This document shows positions 1-9,400 of a stretch of 64,000 bases of DNA, piece by piece. The DNA comes from DATFYM01 sp035315065. GTDB taxonomy: Bacteria > Acidobacteriota > Terriglobia > UBA7540. Position 1 is the first letter of the stretch. Every line of letters begins with the position of its first letter. The notes below the pieces were generated by a model. The model did not search any database and had not been told where the DNA came from. It was given only the letters and a program-made list of their open reading frames with translations. The stretch covers positions 1 through 64,000 of the forward strand of contig DATFYM010000068.1 of assembly GCA_035315065.1 (NCBI GenBank), read 5' to 3'. A program made the translations under genes and the position numbers.

Positions 1-3000
1 CAGAACGGCGGCTATACGTTGACCAACGTCAATAACACCATCCAAGGCGAGGGCATCATCTATAACAATGGCGCGGTCCTGAACAATCAGGCGACGATCA
101 ACGCCAACTCCACCGGTGGCGCGCTGATTTCCACGCTGACGCTGGAGTACGGAACGGTGAATAACACAGGGTTGCTGGAAGCCACCAACAGCGGCGATCT
201 GCAACTGTATTCAACCACGGTCAACAACGCCGGCGCCAACATCACGGCGGGTGCCGGCGCGACGGTGGATGTCCAAGCCACAACCGTCGTGGGCGGAACG
301 TTGAATAACAACGGCGGCACAATAGACACCATCGGCACGTCGGTACTGGATGGCAGCACGCAGGGTGCGATGACCATCAACGGCACCTACTCGACTTCAG
401 GGAACGGCTATGTGACGGAGATCTTCGGCACCTTTAACAACCACGGCGCCTTCCTGGTGAATGGTGGGGGCAACACCAATGCTTACATCTATACGACCGG
501 AGATACCACGCTTCAGGGTGGAGGCACGGTGACGTTGAACACCACCACCTCCGGCGGTGGGGGCTACGCTTATCTCCTCCAGGACGGCCCCTACACCTTG
601 GACAACGTCAACAACACCATCCAGGGAGAGGGCATTATCTATAACAATAGCGCGGTCCTGAACAATCAGGCGACGATCAACGCCAACTCCACGGGCTCGT
701 CGCTGACTACCGTCCTGGCGCTTGAGTACGGAACGGTGAATAACACAGGGTTGCTGGAAGCCACCAACAGCGGCGATCTGCAACTGTATTCAACCACGGT
801 CAACAACGCCGGCGGCAACATCACGGCGGGTGCCGGCGCGACGGTGGATGTCCAAGCCACAACCATCATGGGCGGAACGTTGAATAACAACGGCGGCACA
901 ATAGACACCATCGGCACGTCGGTACTGGATGGCAGCACGCAGGGTGCGATGACCATCAACGGCACCTACTCGACTTCAGGGAACGGCTATGTGACCGAGA
1001 TCTTCGGCACCTTTAACAACCACGGCAACCTCCTGGTGAACGGTGGGGGCAACACCAATGCATACATCTATACGACAGGAAGTACCACTCTGCAGGGCGG
1101 GGGCGCGCTGACATTGAACACCACCACCTCCGGCGGCGGGGGCGTCGCCGAACTCTACCAAGCCGGCCCCTACACCTTGGACAACGTCAACAACACCATC
1201 CAGGGAGAGGGCGTTATCTATAACAATGGCGCGGCCATCATCAATGAGGCGGGCGGAACCATCATTGCCAACTCGACGGGCGCTCCGCTGACTACCACGC
1301 TGGAGATCGAGTACGGAACGGTGACCAACAACGGCACGTTGCAGGCAAATAGCGGTGACACGCTGCTCCTCTTTCAGGGTTCGCTCACCAACTTCAGCGG
1401 CGGCACCCTCACCGGCGGCACCTATAACGTCTACGGCACAGTGGCCTCCCCAGGAACCCTGCAGATCGATTCGCTGGGCAACACCGGCGGAGAAATCGTC
1501 AACAACGCGGCCACCATTTTGCTGGATGGCCCCAACTCAAACTTCGTGGACCAGGCGGGCCTGAATGCCCTGTCTAACTTCTCCAACAACACTGCCGCGG
1601 GCAGCTTCACCATCCAGAACGGCCGCAACTTCACCAGCCCCGGTGACTTCTCCAACGCTGGTACGGTGACGGTGGGGAACGCGAGCACCTTCACGGTTGG
1701 TTCCGGAGCGAACGCCTACACCCAAAGCGGTGGGATGACGCAGGGCATCGGCACCATCGCCGGCAACGTGACGATCAATGGCGGCACGATCCAGCCTGGC
1801 CTGCCGGGCACCCCCGGTACACTCACCATCGCCGGAAGCTACAACCAAACAGGCGGCACTTTCAGTGAACAGATGAGCAGCTTTTCAACTTTTGGCGTGC
1901 TCAACGTTACGGGTGGTAATGTCACGCTGGGCGCAGGCGCCGACCTCATCATTGCCCCGTTGAGCTTCGACCCCACCGGACACACGTATGACATCCTGAA
2001 CGATGCGGGTGGCTTTGTTGTCTCGGGCACGTTCGCGAATGCGCCCGCGAGCGGCTTCCAGATGGACGGCGTCAACTGGACCGTTCAGTACAACGGCAAC
2101 AGCATCATCCTCGACGCGGTCTCCCTGGTAGGGGGTCTCGTCACCGCGACGTGGAATACTGGAACCGGGAATTGGACCACGGCGACCCAATGGAATTGCA
2201 CCCCCGGCCCCGGGAATTGTGTGCCGAACAACAGCATCAGCAACACTTACGACGCCGTGCTTAACTCTACGGGCGTCGGCGACACGCTCACGCTGGACAA
2301 TAGCCTGGGTCCGATTACGATCGACGGCCTCACGCTATCAGCCGGCACGCTGAAGATTCTATCGGGTGCGAGCCTGAACGTGTTGAATAATGGAATCACG
2401 GACATTCCGGCAGCCGCCGGACTGGACGTGGCAGGAACATTTACCAATGGCGCGCAGAGTGCGTTGGCGGGGCTGACCAGCGTGGAAGGCACGCTGACTC
2501 TGGAGAACGGACAGACGACCGGCGTGACGCCCGGTGGCGGGACGCTGACGAACTCGGGTACCGTGAATGTGCAGCAGTCCTCGACCCTGGCGGTGACCGG
2601 CAACCTCACCAACTCGGGCGCCATCAATACCGGGAACGGCGTCAGCGACACGGGCAACAATGCGCTGAGCGTGAGCGGCACGTTCAACAACAGTACGAGT
2701 GGTTCCGTTTTGAACCTGATGGCAAGCGGCGATAACGTCACCGTCGGACAGTTCAACAACTCCGGCAGCGTAACGCTGGCTGCTAACACCAGCCTGACGG
2801 TCGGCGGCAGCGGCACCTACACCTCAAGCATCGGCAGCTCCACGGACGTTCGCGGCAACCTGACGACCTATACCTACGACCAGACCGGAGGGCTGACGAC
2901 GGTTGAATCGGGCGGAAGCCTCAACGCCAACACGTCGTCGGGAGCGTCGTATGCGCAAAGCGGCGGCAGCGCGGACGTTCGCGGCAACCTCACGACCTAT

Positions 3001-3936
3001 ACCTATGACCAGACCGGAGCCGGAGCGCTGACGACTGTCGAATCCGGCGGAACCCTCAATGCCACCACGTCCTATACCCAAAGCGCCGGCGACACTGAGG
3101 TTTCGGGCCGCCTCACGACCTTCGTCTATGACCAGACCGGCGGGCTGACACATGTGGGCTCCGGCGGTGCGATCAGCACCACGACGGAGTATGACAGCGG
3201 GGGAACGACCCAGGTGGATGGCACAATCCAAACCCAAACGAGGTATGACGAGACCGGTGGGCTAACTCGTGTTACCAACGGTGGTTCGATCACCACCCAG
3301 ACGGAGTACGACCAGAGCAATGGCACCACCCAAGTGGACCCGGGCGGCTTGATTACCACCACGAGGTATGACGAGACTGGCGGTATCTCCCGGATCGACG
3401 GTCGCGTCAACATCACCACCTTTTCGTACGACGTGAACGGCGGAGTGCTTTCCGGCAAGGGTACCATCAACGGCCCCGTCAACAACAACAACGGTAACGT
3501 GAGCCCTGTTTCGGGGGGCAGCCCCTCGATGCTGACCGTGGGCACCTATACCCAGGGTCCAGGCGGGACGCTGACCATCGACCTCGGCGGAGCCGCCGCC
3601 GGGCAGTTCAGCGTGCTGACCGTTAACGGCAATCTCACTCTGGGTGGGACGCTAGACTTCACAGACGTCAACGGGTTCACGCCCGTAGCCGGCAACGACT
3701 TCTCGTTCTTGACGTGGACCGGGACCGCGTTAGGCAACTTCACCAACATAGACTTTACCAACTTCAGTTGCCCGGCGGGAGATACGTGCACCGACGTGTT
3801 CGGGCCCAACAGCTTGACTCTGGAGATCACCCCGTCCGGTGTGACGACGCCAGAGCCTTCCGCCGTGATCCTGTTTGGCACGGCGCTGGCGATGGCAGCG
3901 TTCCTCGGACTCCGGAAGGTAGTCAGCAACAGCTAA
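1..3936 (+). CDS. PEP-CTERM repeat-rich surface protein (5' end outside window)
   Basis: The reading frame is open from base 1, so the N-terminus lies outside the window; the first possible start (TTG at 19) falls inside a repeat and is unlikely to be real. The protein is very rich in Asn, Gly and Thr in beta-helix-like strands, as in autotransporter passenger or adhesin proteins. It has long 193-residue repeats at the start, a second repeat zone with a 'YDQTGG' core around residues 940-1140, and ends with a typical PEP-CTERM tail: a Pro-Glu-Pro motif, a hydrophobic segment (LFGTALAMAAFLGL) and a basic end (RK). In that family an exosortase processes the tail at the cytoplasmic membrane, and the protein goes to the cell surface or extracellular matrix. 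No exosortase is visible here. An adhesin or matrix role is inference. The gene converges on the fucosidase gene and shares a hairpin with it. Confidence 0.85.
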   Translation, partial: QNGGYTLTNVNNTIQGEGIIYNNGAVLNNQATINANSTGGALISTLTLEYGTVNNTGLLEATNSGDLQLYSTTVNNAGANITAGAGATVDVQATTVVGGTLNNNGGTIDTIGTSVLDGSTQGAMTINGTYSTSGNGYVTEIFGTFNNHGAFLVNGGGNTNAYIYTTGDTTLQGGGTVTLNTTTSGGGGYAYLLQDGPYTLDNVNNTIQGEGIIYNNSAVLNNQATINANSTGSSLTTVLALEYGTVNNTGLLEATNSGDLQLYSTTVNNAGGNITAGAGATVDVQATTIMGGTLNNNGGTIDTIGTSVLDGSTQGAMTINGTYSTSGNGYVTEIFGTFNNHGNLLVNGGGNTNAYIYTTGSTTLQGGGALTLNTTTSGGGGVAELYQAGPYTLDNVNNTIQGEGVIYNNGAAIINEAGGTIIANSTGAPLTTTLEIEYGTVTNNGTLQANSGDTLLLFQGSLTNFSGGTLTGGTYNVYGTVASPGTLQIDSLGNTGGEIVNNAATILLDGPNSNFVDQAGLNALSNFSNNTAAGSFTIQNGRNFTSPGDFSNAGTVTVGNASTFTVGSGANAYTQSGGMTQGIGTIAGNVTINGGTIQPGLPGTPGTLTIAGSYNQTGGTFSEQMSSFSTFGVLNVTGGNVTLGAGADLIIAPLSFDPTGHTYDILNDAGGFVVSGTFANAPASGFQMDGVNWTVQYNGNSIILDAVSLVGGLVTATWNTGTGNWTTATQWNCTPGPGNCVPNNSISNTYDAVLNSTGVGDTLTLDNSLGPITIDGLTLSAGTLKILSGASLNVLNNGITDIPAAAGLDVAGTFTNGAQSALAGLTSVEGTLTLENGQTTGVTPGGGTLTNSGTVNVQQSSTLAVTGNLTNSGAINTGNGVSDTGNNALSVSGTFNNSTSGSVLNLMASGDNVTVGQFNNSGSVTLAANTSLTVGGSGTYTSSIGSSTDVRGNLTTYTYDQTGGLTTVESGGSLNANTSSGASYAQSGGSADVRGNLTTYTYDQTGAGALTTVESGGTLNATTSYTQSAGDTEVSGRLTTFVYDQTGGLTHVGSGGAISTTTEYDSGGTTQVDGTIQTQTRYDETGGLTRVTNGGSITTQTEYDQSNGTTQVDPGGLITTTRYDETGGISRIDGRVNITTFSYDVNGGVLSGKGTINGPVNNNNGNVSPVSGGSPSMLTVGTYTQGPGGTLTIDLGGAAAGQFSVLTVNGNLTLGGTLDFTDVNGFTPVAGNDFSFLTWTGTALGNFTNIDFTNFSCPAGDTCTDVFGPNSLTLEITPSGVTTPEPSAVILFGTALAMAAFLGLRKVVSNS
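19..1330 (+). repeat. Tandem 579-bp intragenic repeats
   Basis: Units begin at 19, 598 and 1177, each opening with codons for NVNNTIQGEG. The period is exactly 579 bp (193 codons). Units 1 and 2 are almost identical at DNA level through the central ~300 bp (only a handful of mismatches by eye); the third diverges after about 150 bp. This suggests recent duplication or gene conversion and potential length variation. Confidence 0.9.
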
Positions 3937-3950
3937 CCTGAACAAAGAAG

Positions 3951-4019
3951 AAGACAGGAGACAGGAGTCAGGAGACAGAATGAAGACCTCTTCATTCTGA
4001 CTCCTGTTCTCCTGTCTTT
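3951..4019. terminator. Long hairpin between convergent genes, heptamer arms
   Basis: The left arm is built of ACAGGAG/TCAGGAG-type 7-mers followed by ACAGAATGAAGA; the right arm is its imperfect reverse complement, with a loop of a few bases around 3988. It lies just after the stop of the PEP-CTERM gene and overlaps the end of the fucosidase gene. It may serve as a bidirectional terminator. It belongs to the heptamer-arm repeat superfamily described in the findings. Confidence 0.75.
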
Positions 4020-5568
4020 CCTGAAAGAATAACCTTGAAGGCGTAGGCGTAGTCACCTGACTTCTGGTTGGGAGTACCGTCAAAGCGTCGTCGGATTGGC
4101 GCCACTTCAGGTTTTCATCCACCCCCAGCAGCTTCACGGAGGAGATTGGCACCGCGGCAGACTGCGACTTCGATCCCAGCGACTTGATCTTCAGTTCTTC
4201 GCCGGGCCACGCCAGGCAGATGGCATAAACAGCGCCATCCCTCGCCGTAAATCGGATATCCTGCCCGCTGAAGGCCAAACCTCCCTTTTCGCCGAACTGC
4301 CCCCCGCTGAACTTGGCCGGACCTTCGCCGTACACCTTCCAGGGCCGCGTGCCGTAGATGGCCTCGCCGTTCATCTCCAGCCATCGGCCCATGTCGAGCA
4401 GCGTCTTCGCCGCGTCTTCAGGGATGGTGCCGTCGGGCTTGGGGCCCACATTGAGCAGCAGGACCCCGTTTTTGCTGACGATGTCGATCAGCTCGGGGAT
4501 CAGATCGCTAGCCGCCTTGTAACTCTCCTCGTGGATGTAGCCCCAGGACTTCCACCCTACAGAAGTGTCGGTCTGCCAGACGTGCGGGCGGATGTCGTCC
4601 AAGAGGCCGCGCTCGATATCGAGAACGGCGGCGTCCTCCGGGTAGGCGTCGTGCTTGTAATTCAGCACCACGCCGCGTTCCCACTCTTCCGCCCGGTTGT
4701 AGTAATACGCGCCGAACTGCTGGCGGTAGGGCTCCCACTCCGGACCCTCGAAGCAGAAGTCGAACCACATCAGGTCGGGCTGGTACTGATCGACAATCTG
4801 GACGGTGCGCGCGAACCAGTCCTGCATGTATTGTGGCGGGACCGTCTGGCGCAACTCGCCCGGGTGATTGTTGATGAGCGGCGTGGGGGCGTGAGCGACT
4901 CCGTACAGCCCCGAGTAACGCGGATTGCTGGTGTCGAAGTCCGGCTCGAACGTGTAGTAGGACCAGTCGAAGGCCCGGTGCGACGAGACGCCAAGCTGCA
5001 GTCCCTGCCGGCGAACGGCGCGGCCCAACTCGCCCACCACGTCGCGGTGCGGCCCCATCTTGACGGCGGTCCAGTCGGTGAAGATGCAGTCGTACATGGG
5101 GAAGCCATCGTGGTGCTCGCCCACCGGGACCACGAACTTGGCGCCCGCCCGGTGGAACAATTCCGCCCAGCGCTCGGGGTCCCAGCGCTCCGCCCGGAAC
5201 ATGGGGATGAAGTCCTTGTACCCGAACATCGACTGCGGTCCCCAGTGCTGGCGGTGGTAATTGAACACCTCGCTCCCACGCAGGTACATCTCCCGCGGGT
5301 ACCACTCGCTGCCGTGGCCGGGAACGGAATAGACGCCCCAGTGAAGAAAGATCCCGAACTTGGCGTCGGCGTACCAGTCCGGCACGCGATATTGCTTCAG
5401 CGATTCCCACGTGGGCTCGTATTTCAGCGGCGGAGGCGCCGCCTTGACGGAGCGCGAGGCCACCAATCCCGCGCCGGCCAGAGTTGCGGTCTTGATGAAG
5501 TCGCGTCGCGATCGACGTAGCGCGGGCGTCCCGCCCGCTTTTTCTGTACTCCGTTCGTTTTCCTTCAT
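3992..5568 (-). pseudogene. Alpha-L-fucosidase (GH29), frameshifted near the C-terminus
   Basis: GH29 retaining exo-fucosidase, predicted exported by Tat (SRRDFIK followed by a hydrophobic stretch and SRSVKA). GH29 signatures include KFGIFLHWGVYSVPGHGSEWY, HHDGFPMYD, and DLMWFDF, whose Asp is the expected nucleophile. The main frame runs on to 3730 as an implausible tail antisense to the PEP-CTERM gene. One missing base near 4079 restores the normal family end: T-P-N-Q-K-S-G-D-Y-A-Y-A-F-K-V-I and a stop at 3992-3994. This is either a real mutation or a sequencing error; the loss affects only the last ~25 residues. The N-terminal 18 residues (MKENERSTEKAGGTPALR) are encoded by a REP-type repeat, so the original start seems to have been replaced. 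Role: removal of fucose from glycans outside the cytoplasm. Confidence 0.85.
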
Positions 5569-5642
5569 CGTTTCCTCTCGACACGCGGTTCTTTTTGCGG
5601 GAGCGGGACGCTCCCGCCACAGCGGGCGGGACGCCCGCGCTA
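5517..5642. repeat. REP/BIME-like palindromic cluster, copy A
   Basis: Two GC-rich palindromes: outer GTAGCGCGGGCGTCCCGC at 5517 and its inverse ending GCGCTAC at 5642, plus an inner GCGGGAGCGGGACGCTCCCGC. The ~65 bp between the left palindromes is repeated almost exactly at 6300-6365. It contains the start codon of the fucosidase frame (5566-5568). It sits directly after the stop of the RAYT transposase gene. Confidence 0.9.
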
Positions 5643-5644
5643 CC

Positions 5645-6330
5645 TCATTCTGCCCACACCCACTTCCAGTTCTGCAAGCCTGCCTTCACCGGATTCGAAA
5701 CGACGTACTCGATGTATCGATGAAACTCTTCTTCGTTGCGGATCAGATGGTCGAAATACTCTGGCTCCCAAAACGGTCCGCTGCTGTTCAGCAACTTGTT
5801 CGCTTCTTTCGAAGTAAAGGATTTCCACGAATGTAAGATTTCTCCAGCGGCCAGTCGGGCACGCTCTTGAACACTGAATGCACGTGATTGGGCATCACGG
5901 TCCAAGCAAACTGGCGATACCGTTGGCCGTCAAAGAATTGGAGCGCACCCGCAACCATGTCGGCGATTTCCGGCTTGGCAAGATGGCAGGCGCCGCACCC
6001 TGAATCCAGGTAAGTTTCGATCCGTTCGGAGAAGAGTTCGTCCAAGCGCTTCTGTTCTGTGGCGCTGGGCTCGCGGCCTTGCTGTTTGGCAGTCAGCAGA
6101 ATATCGTTGCGCTCGAACCGGAACGAGTCGAGGACCGACTGCGGAAGAGAATCGCCAAGGCGGAAAGTCAGGAAGTAGGTGGCGCCTTCCGCCTCCCAAT
6201 GCGGCAGACGACCCCGATCGCGAACCGTAACGTCTCCGAAGCGAGGCTGAAACCGGGGGTCACGTCGGACATGGTGACGTAGCGCGGGCGTCCCGCCCGC
6301 TTTTTCTGTACTCCGTTCGTTTTCCTTCAT
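5645..6330 (-). pseudogene. REP-associated tyrosine transposase (RAYT, Y1_Tnp family), frameshifted
   Basis: Family landmarks in order: RGRLPHWE, GATYFLTFRLGDSLP, the catalytic-type motif MPNHVH (His-X-His), then in a second frame GEILHSWKSFTSKEANKLL, GPFWEPEYFDHLIRNEEEFHRYIEYVVSNPVKAG. These are the parts of one ~230-residue RAYT. The join needs one extra base at about 5843-5850 (codons for P-L then G-E-I-L-H-S-W-K), so the gene is broken by a single-base frameshift or carries a sequencing error. RAYTs are domesticated IS200/IS605-like HUH nucleases that act on REP palindromes. Here REPs lie at both ends: the start used (6330) is inside the upstream REP cluster and the stop (5645) abuts the downstream one. 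The tyrosine nucleophile could not be assigned with certainty. Confidence 0.85.
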
Positions 6331-6445
6331 CGTTTCCTCTCGACACGCGGTTCTTTTTGCGGGAGCGGGACGCTCCCGCTTAACGGCCGGCACGCGAACG
6401 CGGGAGCGGGACGCTCCCGCCACAGCGGGCGGGACGCCCGCGCTA
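6278..6445. repeat. REP/BIME-like palindromic cluster, copy B
   Basis: Same organisation as the 5517-5642 cluster, with an extra ~40-bp segment and a second GCGGGAGCGGGACGCTCCCGC unit. The inverse outer palindrome ends at 6445. Its terminal CTA, read on the minus strand, is the TAG stop codon of the Vps10/BNR gene, and its interior ATG starts the transposase frame. Confidence 0.9.
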
Positions 6446-9400
6446 CCTCTTCTCCTCTACTGACACAGGTTGCAGGTTCGCCTGCTTCAAAGACGCGTTG
6501 AGTTTAGGCACGTCCTCGTCCTTGATTTCGTTCCACAGCGCGAGGGCCTTCTGCATCGCCTGCTGGTCGTGCTGGAAGGCAGTGACGGCGTCGCCCGTGG
6601 GAGCGACATCGGCGCTTTGCACGGCCCGCTCGACATCGCTCAGCGCGCTGGTGAGGGAACGAAGGGTCACGCTAGCGGACGCAGAGGGTACCGCTTCGTC
6701 GAAGGGGCTGGGGGCGGAGGTGCCGCCGGCGAGCCCAATGGCCTTACGATCGAGCGCGTCGATCTCGTCAGCGAGCGCCTTCTGGTCGCTCGCCTTGGAT
6801 CTTAGCGACTGGAGTTGCTCATGCAAGTGGTTGGCCGAGCGGAAGGCTGCACCGACTTGCGCCTGAGCCGCGCCGATCTGCCGCGCCATGTCAAACTGCT
6901 TCATCAAGTCTGCCTGCGGTGTTTTCACGCGCGGGTCCATCTTTACCGTAAGGGGCTGAGTGTGACTCTGCCCGCTGACGGTCAGCCTCACCTGATACTG
7001 ACCGGGTGGCGCCCACGGGCCGGCGCCCCCTCCAAACCTCCTGGCCTGCGGATTGCCGCCGGGCACGCCTGGATAACGCAGGTCCCACACGAAGCGATGC
7101 ATACCGGGCTCGGCGGAGAGAGCGAGGGGAGAGCGAATCCAGTAAGCGGTATACGGCACCCGCTTCGGGTCGACCTGGGGCAGCTTATCCTCGCTCGAAT
7201 AGCTGCGCACCAGCTTGCCGGCTGAGTCCAGCACCTCGAGCGTGACCGGCCCGCTGGGCGCCGATTGGAGATAGTAGTCGATCAAGGCTCCGTCGGGAGG
7301 ATTCTCCCCCTGCGGCTCATCCACCGGGAGCGGCGTTCCTTCAAAGGAACTGGGACGAACGCGATAGGCTGTTTCCGGCCGGAAAAGGTACGCTTCGGAG
7401 CCGGCCAGCTCGGTAGTCGCCTGGCGCAACGGGGTGACGTCATCGAGGATCCAGAACGAGCGTCCATGCGTGGCGATGACGAGATCGTCGTCGTGGATCA
7501 CCAGGTCGCGCACCGAGCAATTGGGCAGGTTCAATTGCAGCGGCTGCCAATCATCGCCGTCGTTGAAGGAAACGAATACTCCGGTCTCCGTGCCCGCATA
7601 GAGCAGGCCCTTCCGCACCGGATCTTCGCGCACAGCGTTGACGTAGCTTCCCTCGGGGATGCCCTTGACGGTTTCCTGCCAGGTCTTGCCGCCGTCGTGG
7701 GTGCGGTAGATGTGTGGCTTGAGGTCTTCCAGGCGGTGCCGGTCAACGGCCGCATAGACAGTAGTGCGATCGTGACGTGATGCATCGAGAATGCCGACCT
7801 TGGACCACGGCGTGAGGTCAGGCGGGGTGACGTTGTGCCACGTCTTACCGTCGTCGCGCGTGACGTGGATAAGCCCGTCGTCGGTGCCAACCCAGATTTC
7901 GCCGGCGACGAGCGGCGACGGCGCAATGGTATAGATCACGCCGCGCCGTTTTCCCTCACCCGCGGTGACATCGGCGGCGGTAACCGGATCGAGGTTGGGC
8001 GGCGCCCCAGGATCCTCGCGCGTCAAGTCCGGGCTCAGCACCTGCCAGGTGTTGCCGCCATCCTTGCTGCGGAAGAGAATCTGGGTGCTGAAGTAAAGCT
8101 CATGGGAGTCGCGCGGCGAGAACACCGTGGGCAACGTCCAAGTGTGGCGATAGTTGCCGGGATGGGCGAGCGACGGCGCAATGTCCTGGGTTTCACCGGT
8201 GGTGAGATTGAACTTGCCGACGGCAGCGCCAAACGATCCGCCGTAGAGGACGTTGGGATCAAGCGGGTCGGGCGCGACGTAGTGGCTCTCGCCGCCCACT
8301 CCGATCGTCCGCCAGTCGCGAAAGCTGACGGTTCCGGCATGGCTGCGGCTCGCCGTGCAAAGGGAGCCCGAATCCTGCTGCGGCCCGCAGACCCAGTACG
8401 GAAAGTGGGTGTCCGTAATCACGTGGTAGAACTGGGCCGTGGGCTGGTTGTACCAGGAGGTCCAGTTCTTTGCTCCGTCCACGCTGATGACCACGCCCTG
8501 GTCGCTCGAGACGATCATGCGGGCGGGATCGTCGGGATAAATCCACAGATTATGAAAGTCATCGCCGGTGGGATCCCCTTTGATGGCGTCAAAGCTCTTG
8601 CCGCCATCGGTGGACCGGTAGGTTGACGTATTGCAAACGTAGACCACGTCAGGATTCTTGGGATCCGCCGTGATGCCGCCGAAATACCAGCCGCGTTCCC
8701 AGATGCGCGACTCAGAATCCGTCCGCTGCCAGTTGGCACCGGCGTCGTCCGAGCGGTAGACGCCGCCTTCCTTGGCGTCAACAAGCAGATAGACTCGATC
8801 GGGAGCGGCGGGAGCAATGGCGATGCCCATTCGACCCAGTCCGTCCGGGGGCAATCCGTGACCCGTGAGTTGCTGCCAAGTGTCGCCGCCGTCCGTGGAC
8901 TTGTAAAGGCCGCTGCCCGTTCCGTAAGAAGGCGGGTAGACCTCCCAGGGCGGCCGGCGCGTTTGCCACAGTGCGGCGTAAACCGTGCGGGAATCGCGGG
9001 GATCGAGAGCCAAATCGATGGCGCCCGTGTTCTCATCCTTGAAGAGCACTTTCTGCCAGCTCTGGCCGCCGTCGGTGGATCGGAAAACGCCGCGCTCGGG
9101 ATTCGCTCCATAGGCGTGCCCCAGCGCCGCGACCAACACCCGATCCGAATTGCGAGGGTCTACCACAATCCGGCCGATCTGGCGGCTGTCTTCGAGACCG
9201 ATCCGCCTCCAGGTGATGCCCGCGTCCGTGGACTTGTACATGCCGTTGCCGTAGGAGATGTCGTCGCGCATGTCCGCTTCGCCGGAACCGACATAGATGA
9301 CCTTCGGGTCGGAAGGGGCGACGGTGATGGCCCCGATGGAGGCGATGGGCTCGGCGTCGAAGATCGGTGTCCAGGTGCGTCCCGCGTTGGTGGTCTTCCA

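Noticed and set aside
3730..3991. Long C-terminal extension of the fucosidase
   Set aside because: The extension is antisense to the PEP-CTERM gene and low in family similarity; a one-base correction gives the normal ending at 3992.
4096..5520. 474-residue plus-strand frame opposite the fucosidase
   Set aside because: Shadow of the GC-rich coding strand; composition is Arg/His/Leu-rich without domains.
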